Counted from the first letter of the stretch, positions 26,683 through 36,352 are shown. The stretch: DNA of 64,000 bases from Achromobacter piechaudii NBRC 102461 (GCF_001571245.1 NZ_BCTK01000005.1:682001-746000), one strand, 5' to 3'. The notes: generated by a model not told the origin, from the letters alone. Numbers and translations are program-made.

Positions 26683-27546
26683 ATGACAACTCGCATTGAT
26701 CGTATCGCTGCGGCGTTCGCGCGTACCGCCGAATCTGGCCGTTCGGCCGCGCTGATTCCCTATATCGCTGCTGGCGATCCGTCGCCCGCCGCGACGCCCG
26801 CTCTGATGCATGCACTGGTCGAGGCTGGCGCGGACATCATCGAACTGGGCGTGCCATTTTCTGATCCGATGGCGGACGGCCCCGTTATCCAACGCGCTGC
26901 CGATCGCGCCATCGCCCAAGGCGTGGGCCTGACCCGCGTGCTTGAGCTGGTAGCCGAATTTCGCCAGACCGACACCACCACCCCGGTGGTGTTGATGGGC
27001 TACGCGAACCCCATCGAACGCATGGGCCAATCCGAATTTGCCAGCAACGCCGAGCGCGCTGGCGTGGATGGCGTGCTGGTCGTGGACTATCCGCCGGAAG
27101 AAGTCATCGAATTCGCTTCCACCTTGGGCGCGCATGGCATTGCTCCCATTTTCCTGCTGGCCCCCACGTCCACCGAGGCGCGGATCCAGTCCGTGGCGAA
27201 GGTAGCGCGCGGCTATGTGTATTACGTGTCGCTCAAGGGCGTCACGGGCGCGGGCTCGCTGAACACCGACGACGTCGCCGAACGCGTGGCCGTCATTCGT
27301 CGCCACATGGGCGATATTCCGGTTGGCGTGGGCTTCGGCATCCGCGATGCGCAAAGCGCGCAGCGCGTGGCACGCGTGGCCGATGCCGTGGTGATCGGCA
27401 GCAAACTGATTGAAACGATGGAGCAGGCGGTGGCGGACGCCCCGGCTGCCCAGCAAACCAACGCCGCAGTCACCGCCGCCAGCGGCTGGCTGCGCACCAT
27501 CCGGCATGCGCTGGATCAAGTAAAACGAGACGACGCGTCGGCCTGA
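26683..27546 (+). CDS. trpA: Tryptophan synthase alpha chain
   Basis: Cleaves indole-3-glycerol phosphate and passes indole to TrpB. The 287 residues carry the catalytic E54 in [11 protein letters not shown] and D65 in MADGPVIQ, plus the phosphate-binding GVGFGIR near 230. Start at ATG 26683, 4 bases after trpB, so translation is coupled; a longer in-frame start lies inside trpB and is ignored. The C-terminal tail past the barrel (about 20 residues, charged) is slightly long. Confidence 0.96.
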   Translation: MTTRIDRIAAAFARTAESGRSAALIPYIAAGDPSPAATPALMHALVEAGADIIELGVPFSDPMADGPVIQRAADRAIAQGVGLTRVLELVAEFRQTDTTTPVVLMGYANPIERMGQSEFASNAERAGVDGVLVVDYPPEEVIEFASTLGAHGIAPIFLLAPTSTEARIQSVAKVARGYVYYVSLKGVTGAGSLNTDDVAERVAVIRRHMGDIPVGVGFGIRDAQSAQRVARVADAVVIGSKLIETMEQAVADAPAAQQTNAAVTAASGWLRTIRHALDQVKRDDASA

Positions 27547-27582
27547 GTGGCTGGGCGCGACCTCTAACGGGATGAAAAATCA

Positions 27583-28458
27583 ATGAGCTGGATCGAAAAA
27601 CTCCTGCCTCCTCGCATCAATAAAACCAGCGACAGCGGCGCTCGCCGCGTTCCCGAAGGCCTGTGGGTGAAATGCCCGTCGTGCGAATCGGTGCTGTATA
27701 GCGAAGATTTGGCGGCCAATCTGCACGTGTGCCCCAAGTGCGACCACCACATGCGTATTGGCGCCCGCGCTCGTATCGATTCGCTGCTGGATATGGAAGG
27801 CCGGGTTGAAATTGGTCAGAACACGCGGTCCGTGGACACGCTGAAGTTCAAGGACACCCGCAAGTATCCCGAGCGCCTGCAAGAGGCCGTCAAGCAAACC
27901 GGCGAGTCCGATGCGCTGGTGGTCGTGAGCGGTTCCATCCGTGGCGTGCCCGCCACCTTGGCCTGCTTTGAATTCGAATTCATGGGCGGGTCCATGGGTT
28001 CGGTGGTGGGCGAGCGCTTCGCGCGCGGCGCCCAGGCTGCCCTGGACAACAAGACACCGTTCATCTGTGTGGCCGCTTCGGGCGGCGCGCGCATGCAGGA
28101 GAGCCTGCTGTCGCTGATGCAGATGGCCAAGACCAACGCCATGCTGACGCGCCTGTCGGCCGCCGGTCTGCCGTTCATCAGCGTATTGACCGATCCCACC
28201 ATGGGTGGCGTGTCGGCCAGCTTCGCCTTCATGGGCGACGTAGTCATCGCCGAGCCAAAGGCGCTGATCGGCTTTGCCGGGCCGCGCGTGATCGAACAGA
28301 CCGTGCGCGAGAAGCTTCCGGAAGGCTTCCAGCGCGCAGAGTTCCTGCTGCAAAAGGGCGCGATCGACATGGTCATCGACCGCCGTCAGCTGCGTGAGGA
28401 AATCGCGCGCTTGCTGGCGCTGCTGAACAATCAGCCGGCCGACGTCGTCACCGCCTGA
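27583..28458 (+). CDS. accD: Acetyl-CoA carboxylase carboxyltransferase beta subunit
   Basis: First committed step of fatty acid synthesis, with AccA. The N-terminal zinc ribbon has C31, C34, C50 and C53; the carboxyltransferase core contains [26 protein letters not shown] and [14 protein letters not shown], which build the acetyl-CoA oxyanion sites. The length of 291 is standard. It is 36 bp after trpA, so trpB-trpA-accD is probably one transcript, an arrangement common in proteobacteria. A terminator follows; folC, often next, is absent. Confidence 0.96.
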   Translation: MSWIEKLLPPRINKTSDSGARRVPEGLWVKCPSCESVLYSEDLAANLHVCPKCDHHMRIGARARIDSLLDMEGRVEIGQNTRSVDTLKFKDTRKYPERLQEAVKQTGESDALVVVSGSIRGVPATLACFEFEFMGGSMGSVVGERFARGAQAALDNKTPFICVAASGGARMQESLLSLMQMAKTNAMLTRLSAAGLPFISVLTDPTMGGVSASFAFMGDVVIAEPKALIGFAGPRVIEQTVREKLPEGFQRAEFLLQKGAIDMVIDRRQLREEIARLLALLNNQPADVVTA

Positions 28459-28480
28459 ACTAGCTTTGCCGCAATGAACG

Positions 28481-28519
28481 ATGCCGTCGCAAGCGCAAGC
28501 TGACGACGGCATTTTCTTT
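28481..28519 (+). terminator. Terminator of trpBA-accD
   Basis: A 9-bp stem (ATGCCGTCG/CGACGGCAT), with a 14-base loop, is followed directly by TTTCTTTG. It begins 22 bp after the accD stop. Confidence 0.75.
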
Positions 28520-28696
28520 GCGACGCGGCGGCGGCATTTTGTGACGCCGCCTAGCGGATCTCGTATCGATTGTGACGGCGCTTTTCGGAACAGTGTTTTC
28601 CACCCGGATTATGTTGTCTTATTGCGACAAGGTTCAAGCCATCTGGCCCGTATTTTGCTATGTTGCCGGTTAGACCCAAATCTTCGGAGTTACTTC

Positions 28697-29245
28697 ATGC
28701 TGTCGACCAAAAAGAAACTGCTTACCCGCCTCGTAGGTTTGGCCTTGGCAGGCGCGGCCACGATTGCCAGCGCTCAGTCGTCGGAAGGGACGCAGGGCGG
28801 TGTCAGCATGCACTACGGCATTGGTGACCACTACCAGCGCATCACGCTGAACTACGAAACCGCGTCGGTCTGGACGCACCAGTTCGGCGGCAATTGGGGC
28901 CGCCTCGATTTGACGCCCGAGTTGGGCGCTTCGTATTGGTGGGCAGACGGCTCGCGTTCCCCAGGCCACGTCTGGCAGCTCAACGCCATCCCGATGTTCC
29001 GCTGGTGGACCGGCGAACGCTTCTACCTTGAGGCCGGTATCGGCGCGACGGTTTTCTCGAGCACCCGCTTTGCCGACGAAAACATCAGCACCGCTTTCCA
29101 ATTCGGTGATCACGTCGGCATGGGCTTTTTGCTGACCCCGAACAACCGCATCGGCGTGCGCTATTCGCACTTCTCCAATGCCAGCATCAAGCGTCCGAAC
29201 CCGGGCCTGGACCTGGTGCAGTTGACGTACACGTATCAGTTCTGA
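28697..29245 (+). CDS. pagL: Lipid A 3-O-deacylase PagL
   Basis: Outer-membrane beta-barrel enzyme that removes the 3-position acyl chain of lipid A. The 182 residues include a signal peptide (1-26, ending ASAQ). The barrel C-terminus TYTYQF ends in Phe as outer-membrane proteins do. Catalytic H158 and S160 lie in YSHFSNASI, matching the His-x-Ser of Pseudomonas PagL; the position of the catalytic glutamate downstream holds D172 (GLDLVQ). Start at ATG 28697, where the signal peptide begins; the 238 bp upstream are non-coding and include AT-rich promoter-like sequence (an extended TGCTATGTT). Single gene. Confidence 0.9.
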   Translation: MLSTKKKLLTRLVGLALAGAATIASAQSSEGTQGGVSMHYGIGDHYQRITLNYETASVWTHQFGGNWGRLDLTPELGASYWWADGSRSPGHVWQLNAIPMFRWWTGERFYLEAGIGATVFSSTRFADENISTAFQFGDHVGMGFLLTPNNRIGVRYSHFSNASIKRPNPGLDLVQLTYTYQF

Positions 29246-29266
29246 AGTCGGCGTCGAGCCAGAATG

Positions 29267-29292
29267 AAAACCCTCTCACGAGGGTTTTTTTT
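29267..29292 (+). terminator. Terminator of pagL
   Basis: The stem AAAACCCTC/GAGGGTTTT with loop TCAC is followed by further T residues. It lies 21 bp after the pagL stop. Confidence 0.88.
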
Positions 29293-29329
29293 CGCCCATT
29301 GGCAGGCGAGCATTGCGCGGCACCAGACG

Positions 29330-29363
29330 AAAAAAAAGCCCTCGTCATGCGACGAGGGCTTTT
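29330..29363 (-). terminator. Terminator of rne
   Basis: On the minus strand, a 13-bp stem (AAAAGCCCTCGTC/GACGAGGGCTTTT) with a 4-base loop is followed by a T run. It lies 16 bp beyond the rne stop; pagL's own terminator sits 40 bp away for the opposite strand. Confidence 0.9.
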
Positions 29364-29378
29364 CGCTAAGCGCGTGGC

Positions 29379-32300
29379 TTAGTGACGCGTTTCGACTTGA
29401 ACCAGGGGTTCGTTCGATACGGTGGCAACCGGCTTGCGCTCACGGCCCAGGCGGGTCGGCGTATGCGCGGCGGCAATGCGCAGCTGGGTTTGAGCGTGGC
29501 GGTCCGGATCGGTTTCCACCCACTTCAAGCCAGCGGCATTGACCACGTCATGCAAGGCCTGAGCCTTGGCGGACGGCGTCGTTGCCGGCACCACGATAGC
29601 CTGCGATTCGGCAGGGGCTGCGGCAGCCGGTGCTGCGGTAGCCGGTGCTGCGGCAGCCGACGCTGCGCTTTCCGCGACCGGAGCGGGCGTCGTCACGACG
29701 GGTTCCACAGCGGCGGTCTTGATCGGCTCTTCAGCAGCAGCCTGAACCGGTTCGGCGGCTTGCACGGAAACCGGCTCGGTCGCCTGCGGTGCCGTTTGCA
29801 CGGGCTGGGCCACGACTTCGGCAACCTGTTCCGGTGCAGCCTGGGCGGCTTCGACCGGCGCGGCCGGTTCGGCCTGGGCTACTGCCGGCGTTTGCACGGG
29901 AGCGTGGACCGGGGTTTCGACCTCGGCGGACTGCTGTGCGGACTGCCCTTGCACGACTTGCGCTTCGGTCACCTTGGTTTCGACGGCTTGCGTCTGCACC
30001 GGGGCGGCGGGGGCGGCTTCTGCGGGGGCGGCTACGCTTTCGGTTTGCTCGGCGGAGTCGTCGTCCGAACCGTCGTCCAGCTGCTCGTCGCTACCGGCCA
30101 GACCGGCTTCGTCCTGGCTGCGGCGGCCACGGCGGCTGCGGCGGCGGCGGCGCTTGCGTTCCGGATCGGCTGCGCCTTCGGCGCCTTCGAGCGAGGCAAT
30201 GCCATCAGCGGACTGCTCGGCGGCGTCAGCGGCTTCCGTCGACGAATCGGCAGAGGGCTTGGTGTCGGGCAGGGCGGTCGCAACGGACTGCGCCAGCGCG
30301 GCCACCATGCTTTCCTGTTCGCTCATCGGCGCGTCGGACTGACCTTCTTCGCGGCGATTGCGGCCACGGCCACGGCGGCGGTTGCGGCCGGCGCCGGTAT
30401 CGTCGCCATTGGCCAGATCGGCTTGGTCGGGGCGGTTGGACGCCAGGGCAGCCTGGGCTGCCTGGCCTTCGCGCTCACCACGGCCTTCGCCGCGGTTGTT
30501 GCGGTCGCCACGGTCCTGACGTTCGCCTTCATTGCGACGATTGCCACGAGCGTGGTGACGGTTGCCCTCGGAACCTTCGGTACCTTCGCCGCGCGATTCG
30601 CCACGGCGATTGTTGCGGTTGCGGTCCGAGCCATGGCGTTCACCACGGCGTTCCTGGCCATCGTGACCGGCACGGCCCTTGCCGCGGCCGGAAGCGGCGC
30701 GCTTGGCGCTGTCTTCCTGAGCGGTGGGCGCCGGCTTGGCGGCTTCGGAGCCACCAGTCAGCCAGCCGACCAGACGCTTGAACAAACCACCCAGGCCGCC
30801 AGCGGCAGCGGGGGCAGCAGGCGCGGCGACGGGAGCGGCAGGCGTCGAAACCGGGGCGGGTTGCGAGGGCGTGATGCCCTTGACCAGAGCTTCCGGACGG
30901 GCCTTGATTTCGCTTTCGCGCGGCTGCCACGGTGCGTTCGTGGCCGGAGCTTCAACCAGATCGAAGCTGGTCTTGAGCTCTTCCAGGCGCGGATCGTCGT
31001 GGCGCAGGCGCTCGATGTGGTGATGCGGCGTTTCCAGATGCTTGTTGGGGATCAGCATCAGGTTGACCTTCAGGCGGGCTTCCATCTTGGTGATGTCGGC
31101 GCGCTTTTCGTTCAGAAGGTAGGTGGCGACATCCACCGGCACCTGGGCGTGAACCGCCGCGGTGTTTTCCTTCATCGCCTCTTCTTGCAGCAGGCGCAGC
31201 ACGTGCAGGGCGCTGGACTCGGCATCGCGGATCACGCCGGTGCCGTTGCAACGCGGGCAGGTGATGTGCGAGCCTTCGTTCAGGGCCGGACGCAGGCGCT
31301 GACGCGACAGTTCCATCAGGCCGAAGCGCGAAATCTTGCCCATTTGTACACGGGCGCGATCGAAATGGAGGGCATCACGCAGGCGCTGTTCAACGGCGCG
31401 CTGGTTCTTGCTGTCTTCCATGTCGATGAAGTCGATGACGATCAGGCCGCCCAAGTCGCGCAAGCGCAACTGGCGGGCCACTTCGTCGGCCGCTTCGGAG
31501 TTGGTGCGCAGCGCGGTTTCCTCGATATCGGCGCCGCGCGTGGAGCGGGCCGAGTTCACGTCAACGGAAACCAGGGCTTCGGTGTGGTCGATCACGATGG
31601 CGCCGCCCGAGGGCAGTTGCACCGTGCGCGAGTACGCCGTTTCAATCTGGTGTTCGATCTGGAAGCGCGAGAACAGCGGGATGTCATCGCGGTAGCGTTT
31701 GACGCGCTGGACGTTGTCCGGCATCACCACGCTCATGAACGCGGTGGCCTGGTCGGCGATCTCGTCCGTGTCGATCAGGATTTCGCCGATTTCCGGCGAG
31801 AAGTAATCGCGGATGGCCCGGATGACCAGGCTGGATTCCAGATAGATCAGGATGGGCGCGGAGTTGTCGCGGGCGGCGCCGTCGATGGCGGTCCACAGCT
31901 GCAACAGGTAGGACAAGTCCCACTGGAGCTCTTCGACGTTGCGGCCAATGCCAGCGGTGCGGGCAATGATGCTCATGCCCTGGGGCAGCTCAAGCTGCTC
32001 CATCGTGTCGCGCAGTTCCTGGCGATCTTCGCCCTCGACGCGGCGCGAAACGCCACCGCCACGGGGGTTGTTGGGCATCAGGACCAGGTAGCGGCCGGCC
32101 AGCGAGATGAACGTGGTCAGGGCTGCGCCCTTGTTGCCGCGCTCTTCTTTCTCAACCTGGACGATCAGTTCCTGGCCTTCGCGCAGCGCATCCTGGATGC
32201 GGGCGCTACGAACGTCGACGCCTTCCTTGAAGAAGCTGCGAGCAACTTCCTTGAAGGGCAGAAAGCCGTGACGGTCTTCACCGTAGTTGACGAAGCAAGC

Positions 32301-32462
32301 TTCTAGGCCGGGTTCGATCCGGGTAATGACACCTTTGTAGATGTTGCCTTTGCGTTGTTCGCGGCCGGCAGTCTCGATGTCGAGGTCGATGAGTTTTTGC
32401 CCATCGACGATAGCGACGCGTAATTCTTCCTGATGCGTCGCATTGAACAGCATGCGCTTCAT
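29379..32462 (-). CDS. rne: Ribonuclease E
   Basis: Essential endoribonuclease and degradosome scaffold, 1027 residues. The catalytic half (1-510) has the S1 domain (about 36-120), catalytic D301 and N303 in SVDVNSARST, D344 in IVIDFIDME, and the Zn-link cysteines C402 and C405 in CPRCNGTG, all within two positions of E. coli numbering. The C-terminal half (510-1027) is disordered: an RNA-binding Arg/Gly-rich region (about 590-740) and then a very long Ala/Pro/Val/Glu-rich tail (820-1000) with near repeats. The last residues RLGRERKPVATVSNEP resemble a conserved terminal microdomain of betaproteobacterial RNase E. The ribosome binding site CGGAG precedes the ATG, and an unusual palindrome lies just upstream. 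Confidence 0.96.
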   Translation of the reverse strand: MKRMLFNATHQEELRVAIVDGQKLIDLDIETAGREQRKGNIYKGVITRIEPGLEACFVNYGEDRHGFLPFKEVARSFFKEGVDVRSARIQDALREGQELIVQVEKEERGNKGAALTTFISLAGRYLVLMPNNPRGGGVSRRVEGEDRQELRDTMEQLELPQGMSIIARTAGIGRNVEELQWDLSYLLQLWTAIDGAARDNSAPILIYLESSLVIRAIRDYFSPEIGEILIDTDEIADQATAFMSVVMPDNVQRVKRYRDDIPLFSRFQIEHQIETAYSRTVQLPSGGAIVIDHTEALVSVDVNSARSTRGADIEETALRTNSEAADEVARQLRLRDLGGLIVIDFIDMEDSKNQRAVEQRLRDALHFDRARVQMGKISRFGLMELSRQRLRPALNEGSHITCPRCNGTGVIRDAESSALHVLRLLQEEAMKENTAAVHAQVPVDVATYLLNEKRADITKMEARLKVNLMLIPNKHLETPHHHIERLRHDDPRLEELKTSFDLVEAPATNAPWQPRESEIKARPEALVKGITPSQPAPVSTPAAPVAAPAAPAAAGGLGGLFKRLVGWLTGGSEAAKPAPTAQEDSAKRAASGRGKGRAGHDGQERRGERHGSDRNRNNRRGESRGEGTEGSEGNRHHARGNRRNEGERQDRGDRNNRGEGRGEREGQAAQAALASNRPDQADLANGDDTGAGRNRRRGRGRNRREEGQSDAPMSEQESMVAALAQSVATALPDTKPSADSSTEAADAAEQSADGIASLEGAEGAADPERKRRRRRSRRGRRSQDEAGLAGSDEQLDDGSDDDSAEQTESVAAPAEAAPAAPVQTQAVETKVTEAQVVQGQSAQQSAEVETPVHAPVQTPAVAQAEPAAPVEAAQAAPEQVAEVVAQPVQTAPQATEPVSVQAAEPVQAAAEEPIKTAAVEPVVTTPAPVAESAASAAAAPATAAPAAAAPAESQAIVVPATTPSAKAQALHDVVNAAGLKWVETDPDRHAQTQLRIAAAHTPTRLGRERKPVATVSNEPLVQVETRH
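29617..29661. repeat. 15-bp tandem repeat inside rne
   Basis: Three consecutive 15-base units close to GCTGCGGCAGCCGGT (the second has a T for C, the third ends GAC). In the protein they give a short Ala-Ala-Pro-Ala-x repeat in the disordered C-terminal tail, about 70-90 residues from the end. Confidence 0.75.
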
Positions 32463-32971
32463 GAGAGGGTTTCTCCGTTGTCATGACGCGCCGATATCGG
32501 CGCGTGACCTCGGGTCACTCGGGCTGCGGCTGAAGCGGGCAAGAAATGCGGACCGTACCTGGGCGGCGCCCAGGCGTATCCGCCGCGGGTCAGGCGGGCA
32601 CGTCGTGCCGTGGGGCACGGGGTTCTGTCAGCAGGAGGGTCAGCTTCACTGAATGTGGTTTGACGGAAAAATTGCTGTGAACGGCAGTTGCGGTCGGATT
32701 GGTTGCCTACACGCAGCTGGTGCTTTAAATATGCGACGATTCTTGCAGTGCTTCAGAGCCGCTTGCGGCATGCAACGGACCTGCTGGGACAGCGGGCAAA
32801 GTGAATGCCACACCACTATCCGGCAGGGCGCGGTTGCGCCGGCGACCAAGAGACCCAGGGGTTGAATCAGCAGGCAGTACAATAGCGGCCCGCGCGCTCG
32901 ACGGAGTTGCGTACTTGTTTGCATCTCTACGCCAGGCGGCTAGTTCAGCCCCTTTAGGCTGTCCCGATTAT
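32463..32971. other. Divergent rne-rluC intergenic region
   Basis: 509 bases without a credible gene. Minus-strand side: the rne leader, with the 20-bp palindrome at 32486-32505 and a GTGCC/GGCAC hairpin near 32605-32620. Plus-strand side: a weak sigma-70-like element (TTGCCT at 32703, then TTAAAT at 32725, 16 bases apart) some 240 bp before rluC. The last 100 bases lack a clear Shine-Dalgarno for rluC. The length fits the long autoregulated leader known for rne in other bacteria. Confidence 0.55.
32486..32505 (-). promoter_or_regulatory. Perfect 20-bp palindrome in the rne leader
   Basis: Arms ACGCGCCGAT and ATCGGCGCGT abut with no spacer. On the minus strand it ends 23 bases before the rne ATG, just ahead of the CGGAG ribosome binding site. 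It can act as a protein site in DNA, or fold in RNA as a hairpin with a tight loop near the start of translation. Confidence 0.5.
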
Positions 32972-33949
32972 ATGTCGCTTTCCGCAATGCGCAAAGAAAC
33001 TTCCTCCCCCATATCCCCCTCTAAAGCCGCCCCCGCCGTCCGTATGGTGGAGGTCGATGACGAGCACGCCGGCCAGCGTTTGGACAACTTCCTGATGCGC
33101 CTGTGCAAAGGTGTCCCCAAAACTCATATCTACAAGGCCATCCGTGGCGGCGAAGTGCGAGTAAACAAGGGACGCATCTCGGTCGACTACCGCATCGTCG
33201 CGGGCGACATTGTTCGCATTCCCCCCTTGCGTCTGCCCGATCCCGGCAAGCCTCGCCCCGTGCCCGGAGCCGAATTTCCGGTGGTGTTCGAAGACGATGC
33301 GCTGCTGGTCGTGGATAAGCCGGCCGGGGTGGCGGTGCATGGCGGCAGCGGCGTTTCGTTTGGCGTCATCGAGCAATTGCGCGCGGCGCGGCCCGATGCG
33401 AAGTTCCTTGAGCTGGTGCACCGGCTGGACCGGGAAACGTCCGGGCTGCTGATGGTGGCCAAGAAGCGCAGCGCCTTGCTGGCCCTGCATGCCATGCTGC
33501 GCGAAGGCAAGGGCGACAAGCATTATCTGGCCCTGGTCGAGGGCGATTGGGTGAACGATCGCCAGCACATCAAGCTGGGCCTATCCAAGTGGACGACCCA
33601 GTCCGGCGAGCGCCGGGTCAAGGTCGACCCTGATGGCCAGACCGCGCACACCATCATCACGCTCAAACAGCGCTTCGGCGGTTACAGTCTGGTCGATGCG
33701 GAACTGCGCACCGGGCGCACCCATCAAATCCGGGTGCATCTGGCCGCCAGCGGCTTTCCCATCGTGGGCGACGACAAGTATGGCCATGACGACGTGCGCG
33801 CTGAGTTCTCGCGCATGGGGTTTGGTCGGATGTTCCTGCATGCGCACCAATTGACGCTGGCTCACCCGGTCACGGGCGAGTCCATGACCCTTACCGCCGA
33901 GCTGCCGCCCGCATGCCGGAAAATACTGAAACAACTGGAGTCGGACTGA
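32972..33949 (+). CDS. rluC: 23S rRNA pseudouridine synthase RluC
   Basis: Makes pseudouridines in 23S rRNA (positions 955, 2504 and 2580 in E. coli). The S4 RNA-binding domain is at about 35-95 (GQRLDNFLMRLCKGVPKTHIY); the RluA-family catalytic aspartate lies in HRLDRETSGLLM; GRTHQIRVHLAASG is the second conserved motif. The start is uncertain: ATG 32972 (325 residues) or ATG 32987 (320); neither has a strong ribosome binding site, and the longer open frame to 32801 has no family similarity. Divergent from rne, as in many proteobacteria, and followed 2 bp later by the HAD phosphatase. Confidence 0.93.
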   Translation: MSLSAMRKETSSPISPSKAAPAVRMVEVDDEHAGQRLDNFLMRLCKGVPKTHIYKAIRGGEVRVNKGRISVDYRIVAGDIVRIPPLRLPDPGKPRPVPGAEFPVVFEDDALLVVDKPAGVAVHGGSGVSFGVIEQLRAARPDAKFLELVHRLDRETSGLLMVAKKRSALLALHAMLREGKGDKHYLALVEGDWVNDRQHIKLGLSKWTTQSGERRVKVDPDGQTAHTIITLKQRFGGYSLVDAELRTGRTHQIRVHLAASGFPIVGDDKYGHDDVRAEFSRMGFGRMFLHAHQLTLAHPVTGESMTLTAELPPACRKILKQLESD

Positions 33950-33951
33950 TT

Positions 33952-34617
33952 ATGTCGTCGTATTCGCTGGTCGTGTTTGACTGGGATGGCACCCTGATGG
34001 ATTCCACGCACAGCATCGTGGCCGCCATCCAGGGCGCGTGCCGCGACCTGGAATTGGCGGTGCCGTCGGCGTCCGAGGCCAGTTGGGTGATTGGTCTGTC
34101 CCTGGAAAGCGCGCTGCGTCGCGCGGTGCCCGAACTGACGCCGGCGATGATGCCGCGATTCCTGGAGCGCTATCGCACGCACTATCTGCTGCGCGACCCG
34201 GAACTGCGCCTGTTCGACGGCATTCCCGAGCTGTTGCAAACCTTGGCCGACCAAAACGTGCGCCTGGCGGTGGCCACCGGCAAAAGCCGGGTGGGCCTGA
34301 CCCGCGCGCTGGCCGCGACGGGCCTGGGCCCGCTGTTCGACGCCACCCGCACGGCCGATGAAACCTTCAGCAAGCCGCATCCCGCCATGCTGCAGGAGCT
34401 GATGCAGGAATTGGATGTCGACCCCGGCCGAGTCGTCATGGTGGGGGACACATCGCATGATTTGCAGATGGCGGTCAATGCGGGTGTGCACGGGCTGGGT
34501 GTGACCTATGGCGCGCATACCGTGAAGGAACTTCAAGGTTGTGCGCCCCAAGCCGTGCTGGACAGCGTGCCGCTGGTGCGCGAATGGCTCTTGCCGCGCG
34601 TGGCGGCCCACGCCTGA
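33952..34617 (+). CDS. HAD-family hydrolase (phosphoglycolate-phosphatase-like)
   Basis: Phosphatase of 221 residues with the HAD core motifs: nucleophile D10 and acid D12 in VFDWDGTLMDS, motif II in VATGKS, motif III lysine in FSKPHP, and motif IV GDTSHD. The helical cap between motifs I and II marks subfamily I (Gph-like). Start at ATG 33952 with ACTGGAG upstream, 2 bases after the rluC stop, so both are coupled; an upstream in-frame start lies within rluC. rluC-HAD pairing is common, but the physiological substrate is unknown. Confidence 0.9.
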   Translation: MSSYSLVVFDWDGTLMDSTHSIVAAIQGACRDLELAVPSASEASWVIGLSLESALRRAVPELTPAMMPRFLERYRTHYLLRDPELRLFDGIPELLQTLADQNVRLAVATGKSRVGLTRALAATGLGPLFDATRTADETFSKPHPAMLQELMQELDVDPGRVVMVGDTSHDLQMAVNAGVHGLGVTYGAHTVKELQGCAPQAVLDSVPLVREWLLPRVAAHA

Positions 34618-34728
34618 TCCTGCAAGAATCGCGCAGCGACGTCGGATCCGGGAATTTTCTGGGGCGGCGCAACGTCTATGACTTTGTCCCCACGGCCACG
34701 GCTGGCGGGCGTTGAACCGGAGACCACG

Positions 34729-35691
34729 ATGTTGATACGCAAGCCCGACGATATTCTTCCGTCCGAAATCACTGACGAAACGGTTTGGCGTTCGCGCCGC
34801 GAGCTCATGCTTCGCGCGGGCCTTACCGTCGCTGCGGTGGGCCTGCCCGGCTGGGCGAGCCGCAGCGCTTTTGCTCAAGATGCGGGTGCGCTGACCGGCA
34901 AGCCCAATGGCTCGCTCAGTGTCATGGACAAGCCGACCTCGCTGGCCGACGTCACGTCCTACAACAACTACTACGAATTCGGCGTCGACAAGGGCGATCC
35001 CGCCGCCAATGCCGGCAAGCTGCAAACGCGTCCGTGGACGGTCAGCGTCGAAGGCGAAGTGGGCAAGCCGCGCACTTTCTCCATCGACGAACTGCTGAAA
35101 CTGGCTCCCATGGAAGAGCGCGTCTACCGGCTGCGCTGCGTCGAGGGCTGGTCCATGGTGATCCCCTGGGTGGGCTATTCGGTGTCCGAGTTGCTCAAGC
35201 AGGTGGAGCCCACCGGCAACGCGAAGTACGTGGAGTTCGTCACGGCGGTGCAGCGCGAAAACATGCCCGGGGTGCGCGCCGCGATCCTGGAATGGCCTTA
35301 CGTCGAGGCATTGCGCATCGACGAGGCCATGAATCCGCTGGCCATGCTGGTGTTCGGGGTCTATGGCAAGGTGCTGCCGAACCAGAACGGCGCGCCGCTA
35401 CGGCTGGCCGTGCCTTGGAAATACGGGTTCAAGTCGGCCAAGTCGCTCGTCAAGATCCGCCTGGTTGAAAAGATGCCGGTGTCGTCCTGGATCAAGGCGG
35501 CGCCGCAGGAGTACGGCTTTTACGCCAATGTGAATCCCAATGTGCCGCATCCGCGCTGGAGCCAGGCCACCGAACGTCGCATCGGCGAAGACGGCCTGTT
35601 CAGCCCCAAGCGCAAGACGTTGATGTTCAATGGTTATGGCGAGCAGGTGGCCTCGCTCTATCAGGGCATGGACCTGAAGGCCAATTACTGA
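34729..35691 (+). CDS. msrP: Periplasmic methionine sulfoxide reductase catalytic subunit MsrP (YedY)
   Basis: Molybdopterin enzyme that repairs oxidised methionines in periplasmic proteins. The 320-residue chain starts [17 protein letters not shown] as YedY proteins do; a Tat signal with [10 protein letters not shown] and a hydrophobic stretch follows. The molybdenum ligand is the cysteine of [15 protein letters not shown]. Start at ATG 34729; the upstream in-frame ATG at 34678 would add 17 residues of no known role. msrQ follows after 7 bases. Confidence 0.95.
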   Translation: MLIRKPDDILPSEITDETVWRSRRELMLRAGLTVAAVGLPGWASRSAFAQDAGALTGKPNGSLSVMDKPTSLADVTSYNNYYEFGVDKGDPAANAGKLQTRPWTVSVEGEVGKPRTFSIDELLKLAPMEERVYRLRCVEGWSMVIPWVGYSVSELLKQVEPTGNAKYVEFVTAVQRENMPGVRAAILEWPYVEALRIDEAMNPLAMLVFGVYGKVLPNQNGAPLRLAVPWKYGFKSAKSLVKIRLVEKMPVSSWIKAAPQEYGFYANVNPNVPHPRWSQATERRIGEDGLFSPKRKTLMFNGYGEQVASLYQGMDLKANY

Positions 35692-35698
35692 CGGCGCC

Positions 35699-36352
35699 AT
35701 GTCCGAGGCCACTACCCGGCGCGCTGCGGCGCCGACCGCCAAGACGCAGCTATCCGCCAAGACCGTCGGGCGCTTCAAGCCCTTCTTGTTTCTGCTGGGC
35801 CTGGCGCCGTTCGCGCGCTGGGTATGGCTGGGCGTGAACAACGGACTGACCGCCAACCCCGTTGAATTCCTGACCCGTTCGTCCGGCACATGGACCCTGG
35901 TCTGCCTGCTGGTGACCCTGTCGATTACGCCGCTGCGCCGCCTGACGGGCCAACCCGCCCTGGTGCGGGTGCGCCGGATGTGCGGCCTGTTCGCGTTTTT
36001 CTATGGCGCCATGCATTTCATGGCCTGGGTCTGGTGGGATCGCGGGCTGGACCCCGCAGCCATGCTGCAAGACCTTGGCGAACGCCCGTTCATCATGGTG
36101 GGTTTTGCGGCGTTCGTGCTGATGACGGCGCTGGCCGCCACGTCCACGCAGTGGGCCATGCGCCGCCTGGGCAAGCGGTGGCAGCAATTGCACCGGGCCA
36201 TCTACGCAATCGGCCTGCTGGCGGTGCTGCATTACTGGTGGCACAAGGCTGGCAAGAACGATCTGACCGAGCCAGCCTTGTATGCGGCCGTGCTGGCCCT
36301 GTTGCTGGGCTGGCGCATCGTCGCGTGGTGGAGGCGACGGCGCGGCGCCTGA
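35699..36352 (+). CDS. msrQ: Heme-binding membrane subunit MsrQ (YedZ)
   Basis: Passes electrons from the quinone pool to MsrP. The 217-residue membrane protein has about six spans and the family's heme-ligand histidines in FYGAMHFMAWVWWDR and WQQLHRAIYAIGLLAVLHYWW. It sits 7 bases after msrP in the standard msrPQ operon. It converges with the amidase gene; no terminator hairpin is evident in the 21-bp gap. Confidence 0.94.
   Translation: MSEATTRRAAAPTAKTQLSAKTVGRFKPFLFLLGLAPFARWVWLGVNNGLTANPVEFLTRSSGTWTLVCLLVTLSITPLRRLTGQPALVRVRRMCGLFAFFYGAMHFMAWVWWDRGLDPAAMLQDLGERPFIMVGFAAFVLMTALAATSTQWAMRRLGKRWQQLHRAIYAIGLLAVLHYWWHKAGKNDLTEPALYAAVLALLLGWRIVAWWRRRRGA

Noticed and set aside
29382..32306. 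974-codon open frame antisense to rne
   Set aside because: Caused by strong GC codon bias of rne on the other strand; low-complexity product without recognisable motifs.
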